Source of the DNA: Candidatus Peregrinibacteria bacterium | Lineage (GTDB): Bacteria; Patescibacteriota; Gracilibacteria; CAIRYL01; GCA-016699755 | Length of the DNA stretch: 64,000 nucleotides | Assembly (NCBI GenBank): GCA_016699755.1 | Contig: CP065009.1 | Span: forward strand, 1,496,579 to 1,560,578 | Direction of reading: 5' to 3' | Shown: piece after piece, positions 27,303 to 35,799 of the stretch | Layout: the number at the start of each line of letters is the position of its first letter | Position numbering within the stretch: the stretch's first letter is position 1 | Notes under the pieces: model-generated | Databases searched by the model: none | What the model was told of the DNA's origin: nothing | What the model saw: only the letters and a program-made list of their open reading frames with translations | Made by a program: the position numbers and the translations under genes

Positions 27303-27886
27303 TGCGCTCGAGAAACAAGGGGAAGAAATGGTTTTCGCGCTCCTTCTTTTTTCCGAATTTCTTTTTCAAATTGTGCGAGGTAGTCTGTATCGCTGAGTCC
27401 CTCGAGGAGACGTTTTTTTGAAAATGGTGAAATATAAAATTTCCATGTTTCTTTGTTAACGCTCACAAGCTCATCCGAGAGATTGACGGTTATTTCTTCA
27501 TATTCATCTTTTGGATGAAGAAGCCGTTGTACAACATCTTCTGGAAGAACAATAGGGAGTAATCCATTTTTTTCTGCATTTCCTCGAAAAATATCTGCAA
27601 ACTCAGAAGAAATAACTACCGAAAATCCCGATTGTACAAGTGCCCATGGGGCGTGCTCCCTGCTCGATCCGCATCCAAAATTTGCTCCAGAGACAACAAT
27701 TTGTGCGTTCCGAAATTCCGTTCTGTTCATGGGAAAAAGTGGATCTCTTCGGAATTCGGCGAAACAGCCATCTCCAAGCCCACTCATATCGGTTCCCTTG
27801 AGGTATTTGGCGGGGATGATGAGATCGGTATCAATATCTTTTCGAGGAATGCGAACTGCTCGCGAGGAAAAGGTTTCAAATGTCAT
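27299..27886 (-). CDS. leuD: 3-isopropylmalate dehydratase small subunit
   Basis: 195 residues. LeuD supplies the swivelling domain of isopropylmalate isomerase in leucine synthesis. Visible: RKDIDTDLIIPAKYLK near the N-terminus and the signature GANFGCGSSREHAPWAL (about residues 69-85). Length and motifs fit LeuD rather than homoaconitase small subunits, though the two are hard to separate. The catalytic LeuC with its iron-sulfur cluster is not in the window. With ilvN this is a second branched-chain pathway subunit found without its partner. Confidence 0.9.
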   Translation of the reverse strand: MTFETFSSRAVRIPRKDIDTDLIIPAKYLKGTDMSGLGDGCFAEFRRDPLFPMNRTEFRNAQIVVSGANFGCGSSREHAPWALVQSGFSVVISSEFADIFRGNAEKNGLLPIVLPEDVVQRLLHPKDEYEEITVNLSDELVSVNKETWKFYISPFSKKRLLEGLSDTDYLAQFEKEIRKKEGARKPFLPLVSRAQ

Positions 27887-27977
27887 TGGGGGATTTACAG
27901 CGAGGAAAAGTATGAGGGTGTCGCTTTGGTTTTGTCAAAAAAGAGGGGAGTCCCCATCACTACAAAACAAATAGAGA

Positions 27978-30416
27978 TTACAAATTCAGCACTCGAAACA
28001 CTGCTTCTGCGACTTCTGCTCGAGTCATAATCTTTCCCGGTTCAAACTGATTTCCAAAATCGAGTAATTTCTTTTCTTTCGCAAATTGCGCGGCGGTTTC
28101 ATACCAAATATTCTGAGGAACATCAGAGAAATAAGTTTTTTCAGAAAGGTGTGATCCGTTAAATGATCTGGCGAGCATGGTAAAAAGCTCCGCGCGGTTG
28201 ATGTTGTTTGCTGGACGAAATGATCCATCAGGATACCCTTCGATAATTCCAAGTTCTGCCGCGGTTTCGACATACGGTGCAAACCACTCATTTTTTGGAA
28301 CATCAGAAAAAACACCGCCTCGCGCTGATTTTGGTTCTTTATGAATAGCAAGAAGCATTACTTTTGCAAATTCTGCACGATTAATGCCATCGTTGGGGCG
28401 AAAAGTTCCATCTGCATTTCCCGAGAGAATTCCTGCATCTTTCAGAAAAGAAATGGCGGTAACGTTTTTGTAGTTTGTAGGAATATCTGAAAAAATGGAA
28501 AGAGTACTTGCTCCAGTTTCTGTTTTCTCTTCTCCTTCTTGAAGTTTTTCAGAAACGCCAACCAGTACGCCCGACTGAATCTTTACGACAATATTCTCTT
28601 TTGAAAGAGGGAGAACTTCTACCTCTGCTCTTCCATTAATAAAATCGTCTTCTGTAAGTGTTTGCGGTGTTATTTTCGCTTTTCCAGAGAGAAGGGTGAG
28701 CTCTGCTTCTCCCAAAAATCCGTTTGGTGTTCGATTCCCGTTTTTGTCAATGGTGGTGAGGGAGATGGTTTCTGCTTTTCCCATCCGAAAGCGCTCATCA
28801 GTTTCGACGGAAAAACCAACAGGTTGTTCGGGGGCTTCTATAACAGATATTTTTATGGATGAATTTGGAAAGCGAGTCAGAAAAATTTCTGCTGTTCCGA
28901 CATCTCTTCCAGCAAGATATTCTACAGTTGCTACACCATTCTTAAAGTAGCGTGGAAGAAGCATCTTTGGATTTACTTCACCTCCTCCTTTTACCTGTAT
29001 TTCGAGTGAATCGGAAAATTCTGGATTATTCAGCACTTCTCCTTTTGCGTTGAGGAGTGAAATATCCATGGTAGTACGCTTTCCGACCCGAATCATATCT
29101 TCTCCACCTTTCCACTCGACACGAGCAACGGCATCTGGATTTTCAATGGTTTCCGGAATAACAACATCTGTTTCTGGGGCTCTCAATTCTTCTGTATCTT
29201 TTCCCTCTTCGACATTGACACTTGTCTTTGCTGTTGTATTTCCATCTTGAAAGGTAAACTCTATGTTGCCTGCTGTTTGCACAACAACTGGAATTTCTGC
29301 TTTTCCATTCTGAAACGAAATGTTTGTTGGAATTTTTGCAGAACCTTTGTTTGCAGAAACTTTGAATGATGTTCCGGTATATTCTTTGAGAATTTGTTTT
29401 TGAATATCGAGTACCGTAACAAGGAAAGTGACTATTTCCCCTGGGAGTGCGGAACTTTTATCTGCCTTAACAACAATTCTTCCGAGACTATCTTCTGGAG
29501 CTATTTCTTCTTCATCTGAAGAAGAGATGGTGGTGGGAGAGCTCAAAAATTCTTGTACCCAAATGAGGGGGTTAGTAGTATTTTCGAGAGCCTCTTTCTG
29601 GCCAAGTCCAGCATCAATTGCTTCAAAAAAATTCAAATTTTCTGAGCTCGCTTGTGCGCTCGAAAATGGCCACCAAGGATGATAGGGGGCAGAACTTCGA
29701 TCAATTTGAAAGTGAAGGTGTGGCGTTGTGGAAAGACCAGTATCTCCTGAATAGCCAATGAGATCGCCCTTTTTTACAGTATTGCCTTCTTTAACGACGA
29801 CTTCTGAGAGATGGGCATATCCCGAAAAGAGAGTATCCTTTCCTCCTTCTACGAGTGGTGCATTTGGATGTTTGATGACAACATATTTTCCAAACCCTGT
29901 TATGCGACTTACCGCGCTTTCTACAACTCCATTTGCTACAGAATAAACAGGGGTTCCAATAGGAACACGAATATCTACTGCAAGATGACTTCCGGAAAAT
30001 TCTTTGTGATCCATTTGGTAACTTCCCATATATACCGTGGAATAGGTGATACATGCATTCTGATACGATGTATTTTCTTGTGAACAATCTTTCTCGAGTT
30101 TTTTGGGATCATATTTGGGGAGTGCGATGAGATCGGAACTCCGATATTCACTATATGCCTTCGTATTTTTCCCACCTGTTTTTTTCCAGTCTGGCGCATA
30201 TTGCACGGGAAGGGTGGTTCCGTCGAATTTTGGAATGCTCAAAATACTCGCCCGATAAAATTCTGTTCCTTGTTCTGCAAAAAAAACGAACATCATCAAT
30301 GTGAGTGTAATAATTATGTAGCCAAGAATGGGGCGTCGCTCTAAAAAACCAATACTTCCAAGAGAACGTTTTTCTGGGGAAATCTGTTTTTTGTGTTTTT
30401 GTTTCGGCATTGTCAT
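27978..30416 (-). CDS. Membrane-anchored M23 peptidase with three SLH domains
   Basis: 812 residues. A membrane helix at about 33-50 follows a basic N-terminus. An LytM/M23 metallopeptidase domain lies at about 130-250, with the zinc ligands in SHLAVD and PHLHFQID. A long middle part has several Ig-like beta domains (TVLDIQKQILKEYTGTSF, VRVGKRTTMDISLLNAKG). The C-terminus has three S-layer homology repeats (FSDIPTNYKNVTAISF, VFSDVPKNEWFAPYVE, YFSDVPQNIWYETAAQ). M23 enzymes cut peptidoglycan cross-bridges; SLH domains bind cell-wall polymer. It probably remodels wall at the surface. Divergent from the TsaE gene. Confidence 0.9.
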   Translation of the reverse strand: MTMPKQKHKKQISPEKRSLGSIGFLERRPILGYIIITLTLMMFVFFAEQGTEFYRASILSIPKFDGTTLPVQYAPDWKKTGGKNTKAYSEYRSSDLIALPKYDPKKLEKDCSQENTSYQNACITYSTVYMGSYQMDHKEFSGSHLAVDIRVPIGTPVYSVANGVVESAVSRITGFGKYVVIKHPNAPLVEGGKDTLFSGYAHLSEVVVKEGNTVKKGDLIGYSGDTGLSTTPHLHFQIDRSSAPYHPWWPFSSAQASSENLNFFEAIDAGLGQKEALENTTNPLIWVQEFLSSPTTISSSDEEEIAPEDSLGRIVVKADKSSALPGEIVTFLVTVLDIQKQILKEYTGTSFKVSANKGSAKIPTNISFQNGKAEIPVVVQTAGNIEFTFQDGNTTAKTSVNVEEGKDTEELRAPETDVVIPETIENPDAVARVEWKGGEDMIRVGKRTTMDISLLNAKGEVLNNPEFSDSLEIQVKGGGEVNPKMLLPRYFKNGVATVEYLAGRDVGTAEIFLTRFPNSSIKISVIEAPEQPVGFSVETDERFRMGKAETISLTTIDKNGNRTPNGFLGEAELTLLSGKAKITPQTLTEDDFINGRAEVEVLPLSKENIVVKIQSGVLVGVSEKLQEGEEKTETGASTLSIFSDIPTNYKNVTAISFLKDAGILSGNADGTFRPNDGINRAEFAKVMLLAIHKEPKSARGGVFSDVPKNEWFAPYVETAAELGIIEGYPDGSFRPANNINRAELFTMLARSFNGSHLSEKTYFSDVPQNIWYETAAQFAKEKKLLDFGNQFEPGKIMTRAEVAEAVFRVLNL

Positions 30417-30477
30417 TCAAAATAGTGTACCATGAAAATCAGGGTATTGTACTCCTTGCTCCCTTTTTTTTCAAGAG

Positions 30478-31554
30478 GTGAAAATTGTGCTCTCAGAAGT
30501 AAAGAACACAGAACTTTTCGGTGAAGAGTTGGGACGTCGTGTCTTTCTTCGACCACATTGGGGAAAATGTCTTTTTCTCTCTGGGGATCTTGGTATTGGA
30601 AAAACAGCACTCCTCAGAGGATTTTCGCGCGGTCTTGGTGTTCGGGAAAATGTCGCAAGTCCTTCATACGCGCTCATGAGTGAATATTCGCTTCCAGAAA
30701 ATTCACATGGTCTTACGACTTTTTCTCATGCCGATGTTTATCGCACCGAAGAAGGCTCTGCTCTTGGGCTTTCGGAAATAGTGGAAAAAATAACAGATCC
30801 AAAAACGGTGCTTGCTGTGGAGTGGGCAGAAAAAATTCCCACTGCATTTTTCCCAGAAAAGTACATTTTTCTTCGTATGAAGCTTGCTTCCGATGAAATA
30901 CAGCGAGAAATTGATATTCATTTTCACGATGCTGGTATTCCAAGTGATGCGGAGATTGGTACTATAATTCGTGAACTCCAAACACCAATACATGTTCAGG
31001 AACATATTGAAAAGGTCACAAGAGTGGCACTTTTTCTTGCAAATAGGCTCATACAAAATGGACTTCCGGTAGATGTTCTGTTGGTGCGCGCCGCCGCACT
31101 TCTTCATGATGCTCTTCGGATTATCAATTTTTCGGAAATTCAAGAGGAGAAATTTCACGAAGAGGTGACTCTTAAAAAGAGGGCTCTTTGGGAAGCACAA
31201 ATCAAAAAATATAGTTCACAGCATCATGCATTTGCCATGGGATCCTTTTTACGAGAAAAAGGATACATTGCTGTGGCAGATGTTCTTGAAAAACATTGTA
31301 CGAGAGCTATTCTTGAAGAAATGACTCTTGAGGAGCAGTGTATGTATTTGGCAGATCGATCGGTGATGGGGAACAAGATTGTAGGAGTCACCAAGCGTTT
31401 TCTTGAGGCGGCGCGAAGAAATGGTCACGAAGAATCGCCAGATTTTGAAAAAATTCGAGAACGTGTTTTTCTACTCGAAAAAGAACTTTTTAAGAAAGCA
31501 AAGATTACTTCTGAAGATATTTCGGATCTCGATAGTTCATCATCACAAAAATAA
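30478..31554 (+). CDS. tsaE: TsaE ATPase fused to an HD-domain hydrolase
   Basis: 358 residues. The first ~150 are TsaE, the ATPase that helps TsaB-TsaD make the t6A modification of tRNAs reading ANN codons: Walker A GDLGIGKT (36-43), the switch-like SPSYALM (61-67) and HADVYR (84-89). Residues about 165-290 are an HD domain: His176, the HD pair His210-Asp211 in ALLHDAL and His249-His250 in SSQHHAFAMG, with a tail to 358. TsaE is normally only ~150 residues. The start is GTG at 30478 or, with a better-placed AGAGG, the GTG at 30487. It ends in a terminator shared with the SPFH gene. Confidence 0.88.
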   Translation: MKIVLSEVKNTELFGEELGRRVFLRPHWGKCLFLSGDLGIGKTALLRGFSRGLGVRENVASPSYALMSEYSLPENSHGLTTFSHADVYRTEEGSALGLSEIVEKITDPKTVLAVEWAEKIPTAFFPEKYIFLRMKLASDEIQREIDIHFHDAGIPSDAEIGTIIRELQTPIHVQEHIEKVTRVALFLANRLIQNGLPVDVLLVRAAALLHDALRIINFSEIQEEKFHEEVTLKKRALWEAQIKKYSSQHHAFAMGSFLREKGYIAVADVLEKHCTRAILEEMTLEEQCMYLADRSVMGNKIVGVTKRFLEAARRNGHEESPDFEKIRERVFLLEKELFKKAKITSEDISDLDSSSSQK

Positions 31555-31572
31555 AGGGGGCTTACCCCCTTT
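31553..31572. terminator. Bidirectional terminator between convergent genes
   Basis: Perfect 8-bp stem AAAGGGGG / CCCCCTTT with a four-base loop, placed on the stop codon of the TsaE-HD gene and 27 bases past the stop of the SPFH gene. The A and T flanks serve either direction. Confidence 0.8.
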
Positions 31573-31598
31573 ATTGGTATTCTCTTTGGAGAAGTTTT

Positions 31599-32708
31599 TT
31601 ACTGCTGGATATCTTTAATATCAAGAAGCGGAAGTGCGCTATTTGGCAGAATACCCCACTTTATTTCCGGAGCCATTTTTTCAACAAATTGAAATTGAAT
31701 AACTTCTGAATTGTTATGGAGTGATTCTCCCTTGAGTCGAATTGCTTCTGCCTCTCCCTCTGCTTCGATAATGGTTTTTTTCTTGAGTTCTTCTGCCTCG
31801 AGTTTTCGATTTTCGGCAGTTTTAATTCTTTGTTCAGCAATCACCTTTTCTTCAATAGCAGAGGCAAATTCTGGAGAAAAGGTGATTTTTCGAACAAATA
31901 CTTCTCGAAATTGAATTCGGTTTTCACCATAAATCTCTTGTAAGCTTTTTGCGATAAAGTCAGTAAAATCGGTACGTTTATCAGAAATAAGCTCCAGAGC
32001 ATTGAATTTTCCAATAGCATCATATACCACTGAGCGTGCTGCTGGTTGTATTATAGTGTATTTATATCTTTCCTCGTTGATAAATTGTTGGCGTAAAAAA
32101 GGGGCATCTTCTGGTGAAATTTGATAGGTAATGGTGACGTCAACAAAAACATCTTGCCCATCTTTACTCCGACCACGCACTCCATCAACATCTTTTTCTC
32201 CTTCGTATTCACCTGCCATGGTGAATTCTTGTTTTACTGTCTGGAATTGAGTGGATTCTTGCCAGAAGGGAATTTTTAAATGAAGTCCTTCTCTTTCTGG
32301 TTTTGGTAGAACACCACGTCCACGATCAAAAATAACAGCAACATACCCTGGGGAAACACTGATAAAACCATCAATAACAATGAGGATTCCAAAAAATCCA
32401 ACAATTCCAAGGAAGATTATTTTTCCAAAATGATTTGGCATACGAAGAGGGGGAACAGAAAAAGGGGACTTTTTTTTAACTTCATTTACGGTGATTGGTT
32501 TTGTTCTTTTGACACCAAAAAGATCACCAAACTCATCTGAAAGAATATCCCTCAGATCTTTTTTTTGAAAATTATTTTTTGAGAAGAATGGGACGATGAT
32601 CCAAATAACAAGAATAAAGAAGAAAAAAATCTTCAGCATTACGGGAAGAACAGGGAATATGATAATTCCAAGAAAAATGAGCATCTTTGAAGTATTTCGA
32701 AAATTCAT
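31599..32708 (-). CDS. Prohibitin-like SPFH/band-7 membrane protein
   Basis: 369 residues. Two hydrophobic segments near the N-terminus (about 8-40) and another at about 98-118 precede the SPFH domain (VSPGYVAVIFDRGRGVLP, GLHLKIPF, DGQDVFVDVTITYQI, ARSVVYDAIGKFNALEL, REVFVRKITF), then a coiled coil with AEQRIKTAENRKLEAEELKKK. Prohibitin-family proteins form ring assemblies in membranes and regulate membrane proteases such as FtsH. The extra N-terminal hydrophobic pair is unusual. A lipoprotein gene lies eight bases upstream and is probably in the same transcript. Confidence 0.88.
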   Translation of the reverse strand: MNFRNTSKMLIFLGIIIFPVLPVMLKIFFFFILVIWIIVPFFSKNNFQKKDLRDILSDEFGDLFGVKRTKPITVNEVKKKSPFSVPPLRMPNHFGKIIFLGIVGFFGILIVIDGFISVSPGYVAVIFDRGRGVLPKPEREGLHLKIPFWQESTQFQTVKQEFTMAGEYEGEKDVDGVRGRSKDGQDVFVDVTITYQISPEDAPFLRQQFINEERYKYTIIQPAARSVVYDAIGKFNALELISDKRTDFTDFIAKSLQEIYGENRIQFREVFVRKITFSPEFASAIEEKVIAEQRIKTAENRKLEAEELKKKTIIEAEGEAEAIRLKGESLHNNSEVIQFQFVEKMAPEIKWGILPNSALPLLDIKDIQQ

Positions 32709-32716
32709 GAAAATAC

Positions 32717-33358
32717 CTATGGAGTGTTTGTTTCAGGAGAATCTTGAGGAAGAGCTTTATCCGATGCTGCTTTTGAAGGAGCGTTTGGCGCTCCTTGATC
32801 TTCCGATAATATTTCTTCATTCGACATCTCTATTTCTCCAGAAACATCTATTGCCGGAGGGGGAGGGGTGTTTGGTGCACCTATTTCTAGTGCTTGACCT
32901 TCTTCATTTAATACCACTGTTTCCTGAAGAGAATCTCCTTGCTGACATTCTTTTGTGAAAAATGCTTGCTCTTCACATTCTGAGCTATCTTCAAAAACAC
33001 AATATCTCCAGTCTGCTCCGCGCTCATCTCGTCGCACATCAATATATCCTCCGTTTTCTCGGCAATATTCTGTGGCCGGTTCTTTTGCAATGGTCGGTTC
33101 ACTTGCACAGTAGCTGTTTGTGCACTCTAATCCTGTTTCACAAACGATATTTTGCTGGAGATTGCACGAATCACCTCGTGATACCACCCGCTTCTCTGGT
33201 ACATCCCTCTTTTCTGACAACACATCTTTTCTCATATTTTTTTCTTGACCTGTTGTCGTTCGCACAGGAGCTTCTTTTTGCTCAGTGCATCCTGGGAGAA
33301 AAAGGAGCAAAGAGAGCGACATTCCAATAAGAATACACTTTTGAGAATTGAGAATCAT
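32717..33358 (-). CDS. Cysteine-rich lipoprotein with DUF333-like domain
   Basis: 213 residues. The N-terminus has a lipoprotein signal with the lipobox LPGC at about residues 21-24. A low-complexity basic part follows, then a cysteine-rich segment (CNLQQNIVCETGLECTNSYC) and, at about 97-140, a DUF333-type motif: EYCRENGGYIDVRRDERGA, then WRYCVF and CEEQAFF, with the cysteines of that small domain. The C-terminal 60 residues are Pro/Ala/Ser rich. DUF333 proteins are surface lipoproteins of unknown role. Same transcript as the SPFH gene. Confidence 0.8.
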   Translation of the reverse strand: MILNSQKCILIGMSLSLLLFLPGCTEQKEAPVRTTTGQEKNMRKDVLSEKRDVPEKRVVSRGDSCNLQQNIVCETGLECTNSYCASEPTIAKEPATEYCRENGGYIDVRRDERGADWRYCVFEDSSECEEQAFFTKECQQGDSLQETVVLNEEGQALEIGAPNTPPPPAIDVSGEIEMSNEEILSEDQGAPNAPSKAASDKALPQDSPETNTP

Positions 33359-33469
33359 TTTTTTCAGAAAAATACCTCCTCATTCTATTCTGGTCGGAAA
33401 AAAAATCAACTGATTTTATGGAATCATGATTGGAAAAACGATACAATATTCACAAGTTTTTGTATATTC

Positions 33470-35569
33470 ATGCTCTCCCAGCTTCTCTCTCCTCGATCAA
33501 TTGCGCTTGTTGGTGCATCTTCTCTTCCGGGAAAACTTGGCTACGATATTTTTAGTAACCTCAAGCATCTTGGGTATCGGGGAAAGATTTTTCCGGTAAA
33601 TCCTAAAGGCGGTTCTCTTTTGGGACTTCCTGTTTTTCCTAGTATTACAAGTCTTCCAGAAATTCCAGACGTAGTGCTTATCGCTATTCCAGCACCTCTT
33701 GTACTTTCGGTAGTTGAAGAATGTGGGAAAAAAGGGGCTCGAAATATTATTATCATTAGTGCTGGATTCAAAGAAGTCGGAGGAGAAGGAGCCGAGCGCG
33801 AACATAAACTTCAGCAACTTGTTCAGAAGTACAATCTTTGTCTCATTGGTCCAAACTGCTTAGGAATTATAAATACCGATATTCACATGAATGCCTCATT
33901 TGCAGAGGGAATGCCTGCACGAGGAAATGTGGGTCTCATTTCACAGTCTGGCGCAATGGCAGTGGCAGTCATCGACTGGGCATACGAGAGTGGTTTGGGA
34001 TTTTCGAAAATTATCAGCATGGGAAATAAAGCGGGAGCAACTGAAACAGAGCTCCTAGAATATTTGGGTTCAGATAAAAATACGAAAGTAATTCTCCTCT
34101 ATCTCGAAAGTATTGCGAACGGAGAACGTTTTCTCGAAATTGCGCGTTCAGTGAGCCTGAAAAAGCCAATCATCGCCATTAAATCGGGAACAAGCGAAGC
34201 AGGAACAAAGGCGATTTCTTCGCATACTGGTTCTTTAGCAGGTTCTGATATTGCTGTTTCTACCGCCTTTTCTCAAGCAGGAATTATCCGTGCAAATACT
34301 GTTGAAGAGCTTTTTGATTACGCAAAAATTTTTAGCTATCAGCATCCACCAAAAGGAAATCGAGTGGGAATTATTACAAATGCTGGGGGACCTGGCATTA
34401 TGGCAACAGATGCCGTTTCGAAAACGGGTTTAGAACTTGTACCACTCTCGGAAGAAACAAAGAAAAAACTTGTTGAAGGTCTTCCTGAAACAGCGGCACT
34501 CGGAAACCCAGTAGATGTTATTGGAGATGCTCCGGCAAGTCGTTATCGTCATGCGGTTACTACTCTTCTTGAAAGTGATGATATCGACAGTTTACTCGTT
34601 ATTCTTACTCCACAGGTGATGACAGAAGTGAAACGTGTTGCTGCCCTTACAACCGCGCTTTCTCATCAATATTCTGATAAGACGATTCTGAGTGCATTTA
34701 TGGGAGGAGAAAGTATTGAACGGGGAGAAAAGGTATTTCGACGACATCTTTTTCCAAATTATGCCTTTCCAGAGCGGGCGATATTTGCTCTTGATAAGAT
34801 GCGAGAGTATGCAGAATGGAAAAAAGCAGAAAAAACTCGTATTCGTATTCGTAAAAAAATACCAATATCCTCTCCTCCTCATCATATTGCTCATATTTTT
34901 TCCAAGAAGAAGAGCGGAGATCGACTCTCGGGAAAAGAAATCGAGATGCTTATGGAAGCCTACCATATTCCCGGTCCCCAAGTTCATCTCGCAAAAAATT
35001 CCGAAGAAGCAGTCTCTCTCGCTAAAGAGATTGGCTATCCCGTAGTTATGAAAATTGCTTCACCGCAGATTTACCACAAAACGGATGCCGGAGGCATTCG
35101 CATTGATGTCGAGATCGATGCAGATGTTCGTAGGTTTTTTGCAGAGATTGTGGCAAGTGCCAAGATATACGATTCTTCGGCAGAAATTCACGGAGTGACT
35201 GTCGAACCCATGATTCCCATTGGGAAAGAGGTTATTATTGGAGTGCGAAAAGATCCGCAGTTTGGACATCTCCTTATGTTTGGACTTGGTGGTATTTATG
35301 TGGAGATTCTCAAAGATGTTACGTTTCGAGTGGTGCCTATTGGACTGAAAGAGGCAATAGATATGATTGGTGAAATTAAGGCAATTCAAATTCTAAAAGG
35401 TGCTCGAGGAGAGAAGCCCGTTGATCTCAGGGGTATTGCAGAAATCATTGAAAAATTAAGCCGTATTGTGACGGATTTTCCACAAATTTCTGAAATGGAA
35501 ATTAATCCGCTTATTGTGTCACAAAAAGGGAGTATAATGGCGGTAGATACAAATTGTATCGTAGAGTAG
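33470..35569 (+). CDS. acd: Acyl-CoA synthetase (ADP-forming), fused alpha-beta form
   Basis: 699 residues from the ATG at 33470; the frame is open upstream but the family begins with LLSPRSIALVGAS right here. This enzyme converts acetyl-CoA or another acyl-CoA, ADP and phosphate to the acid, CoA and ATP, giving substrate-level ATP in fermentation. The CoA-binding N-domain, the ligase-CoA domain with phospho-histidine His252 in SSHTGSLAGSD, and the C-terminal ATP-grasp (AYHIPGPQVHLAKN, PVVMKIASPQIYHKTDAGG, EVIIGVRKDPQFG, EMEINPL) are all present. It has TACAAT at 33442-33447 as a possible -10. Confidence 0.92.
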   Translation: MLSQLLSPRSIALVGASSLPGKLGYDIFSNLKHLGYRGKIFPVNPKGGSLLGLPVFPSITSLPEIPDVVLIAIPAPLVLSVVEECGKKGARNIIIISAGFKEVGGEGAEREHKLQQLVQKYNLCLIGPNCLGIINTDIHMNASFAEGMPARGNVGLISQSGAMAVAVIDWAYESGLGFSKIISMGNKAGATETELLEYLGSDKNTKVILLYLESIANGERFLEIARSVSLKKPIIAIKSGTSEAGTKAISSHTGSLAGSDIAVSTAFSQAGIIRANTVEELFDYAKIFSYQHPPKGNRVGIITNAGGPGIMATDAVSKTGLELVPLSEETKKKLVEGLPETAALGNPVDVIGDAPASRYRHAVTTLLESDDIDSLLVILTPQVMTEVKRVAALTTALSHQYSDKTILSAFMGGESIERGEKVFRRHLFPNYAFPERAIFALDKMREYAEWKKAEKTRIRIRKKIPISSPPHHIAHIFSKKKSGDRLSGKEIEMLMEAYHIPGPQVHLAKNSEEAVSLAKEIGYPVVMKIASPQIYHKTDAGGIRIDVEIDADVRRFFAEIVASAKIYDSSAEIHGVTVEPMIPIGKEVIIGVRKDPQFGHLLMFGLGGIYVEILKDVTFRVVPIGLKEAIDMIGEIKAIQILKGARGEKPVDLRGIAEIIEKLSRIVTDFPQISEMEINPLIVSQKGSIMAVDTNCIVE

Positions 35570-35799
35570 ATTCTTCTCCAAAAAAATGTTTGTTATAATT
35601 GTAGCACAATGAACCATTGTTTTTGTAGTTTATTGCTAGCACGATTTTTTACGATGGTGACAGGGCAAAGAAAATCACAACAGAGAGGTCTTATAGGAAC
35701 ATTAAGAATAGAGAGTGATTCCCAAAACTTTTTCTCTTGAATCGCAACAAAAAAGGAGGCAGAATGCCGAGGCGTTTTTTCTCTTGAGATATTATTGCT
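35570..35799 (+). promoter_or_regulatory. secY promoter and leader with 5' hairpin
   Basis: TGTTATAAT at 35591-35599 is an extended -10 box with no good -35. At 35606-35620 a perfect hairpin ACAATG-aac-CATTGT is followed by TTTT. It can be the terminator of the upstream synthetase gene or a 5' hairpin of the secY message, since the predicted start falls right at its first base. Further on GGAGG (35755-35759) stands four bases before an ATG opening a seven-codon frame (35764-35787), which could be a leader peptide. SecY itself has no such site. Confidence 0.45.
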
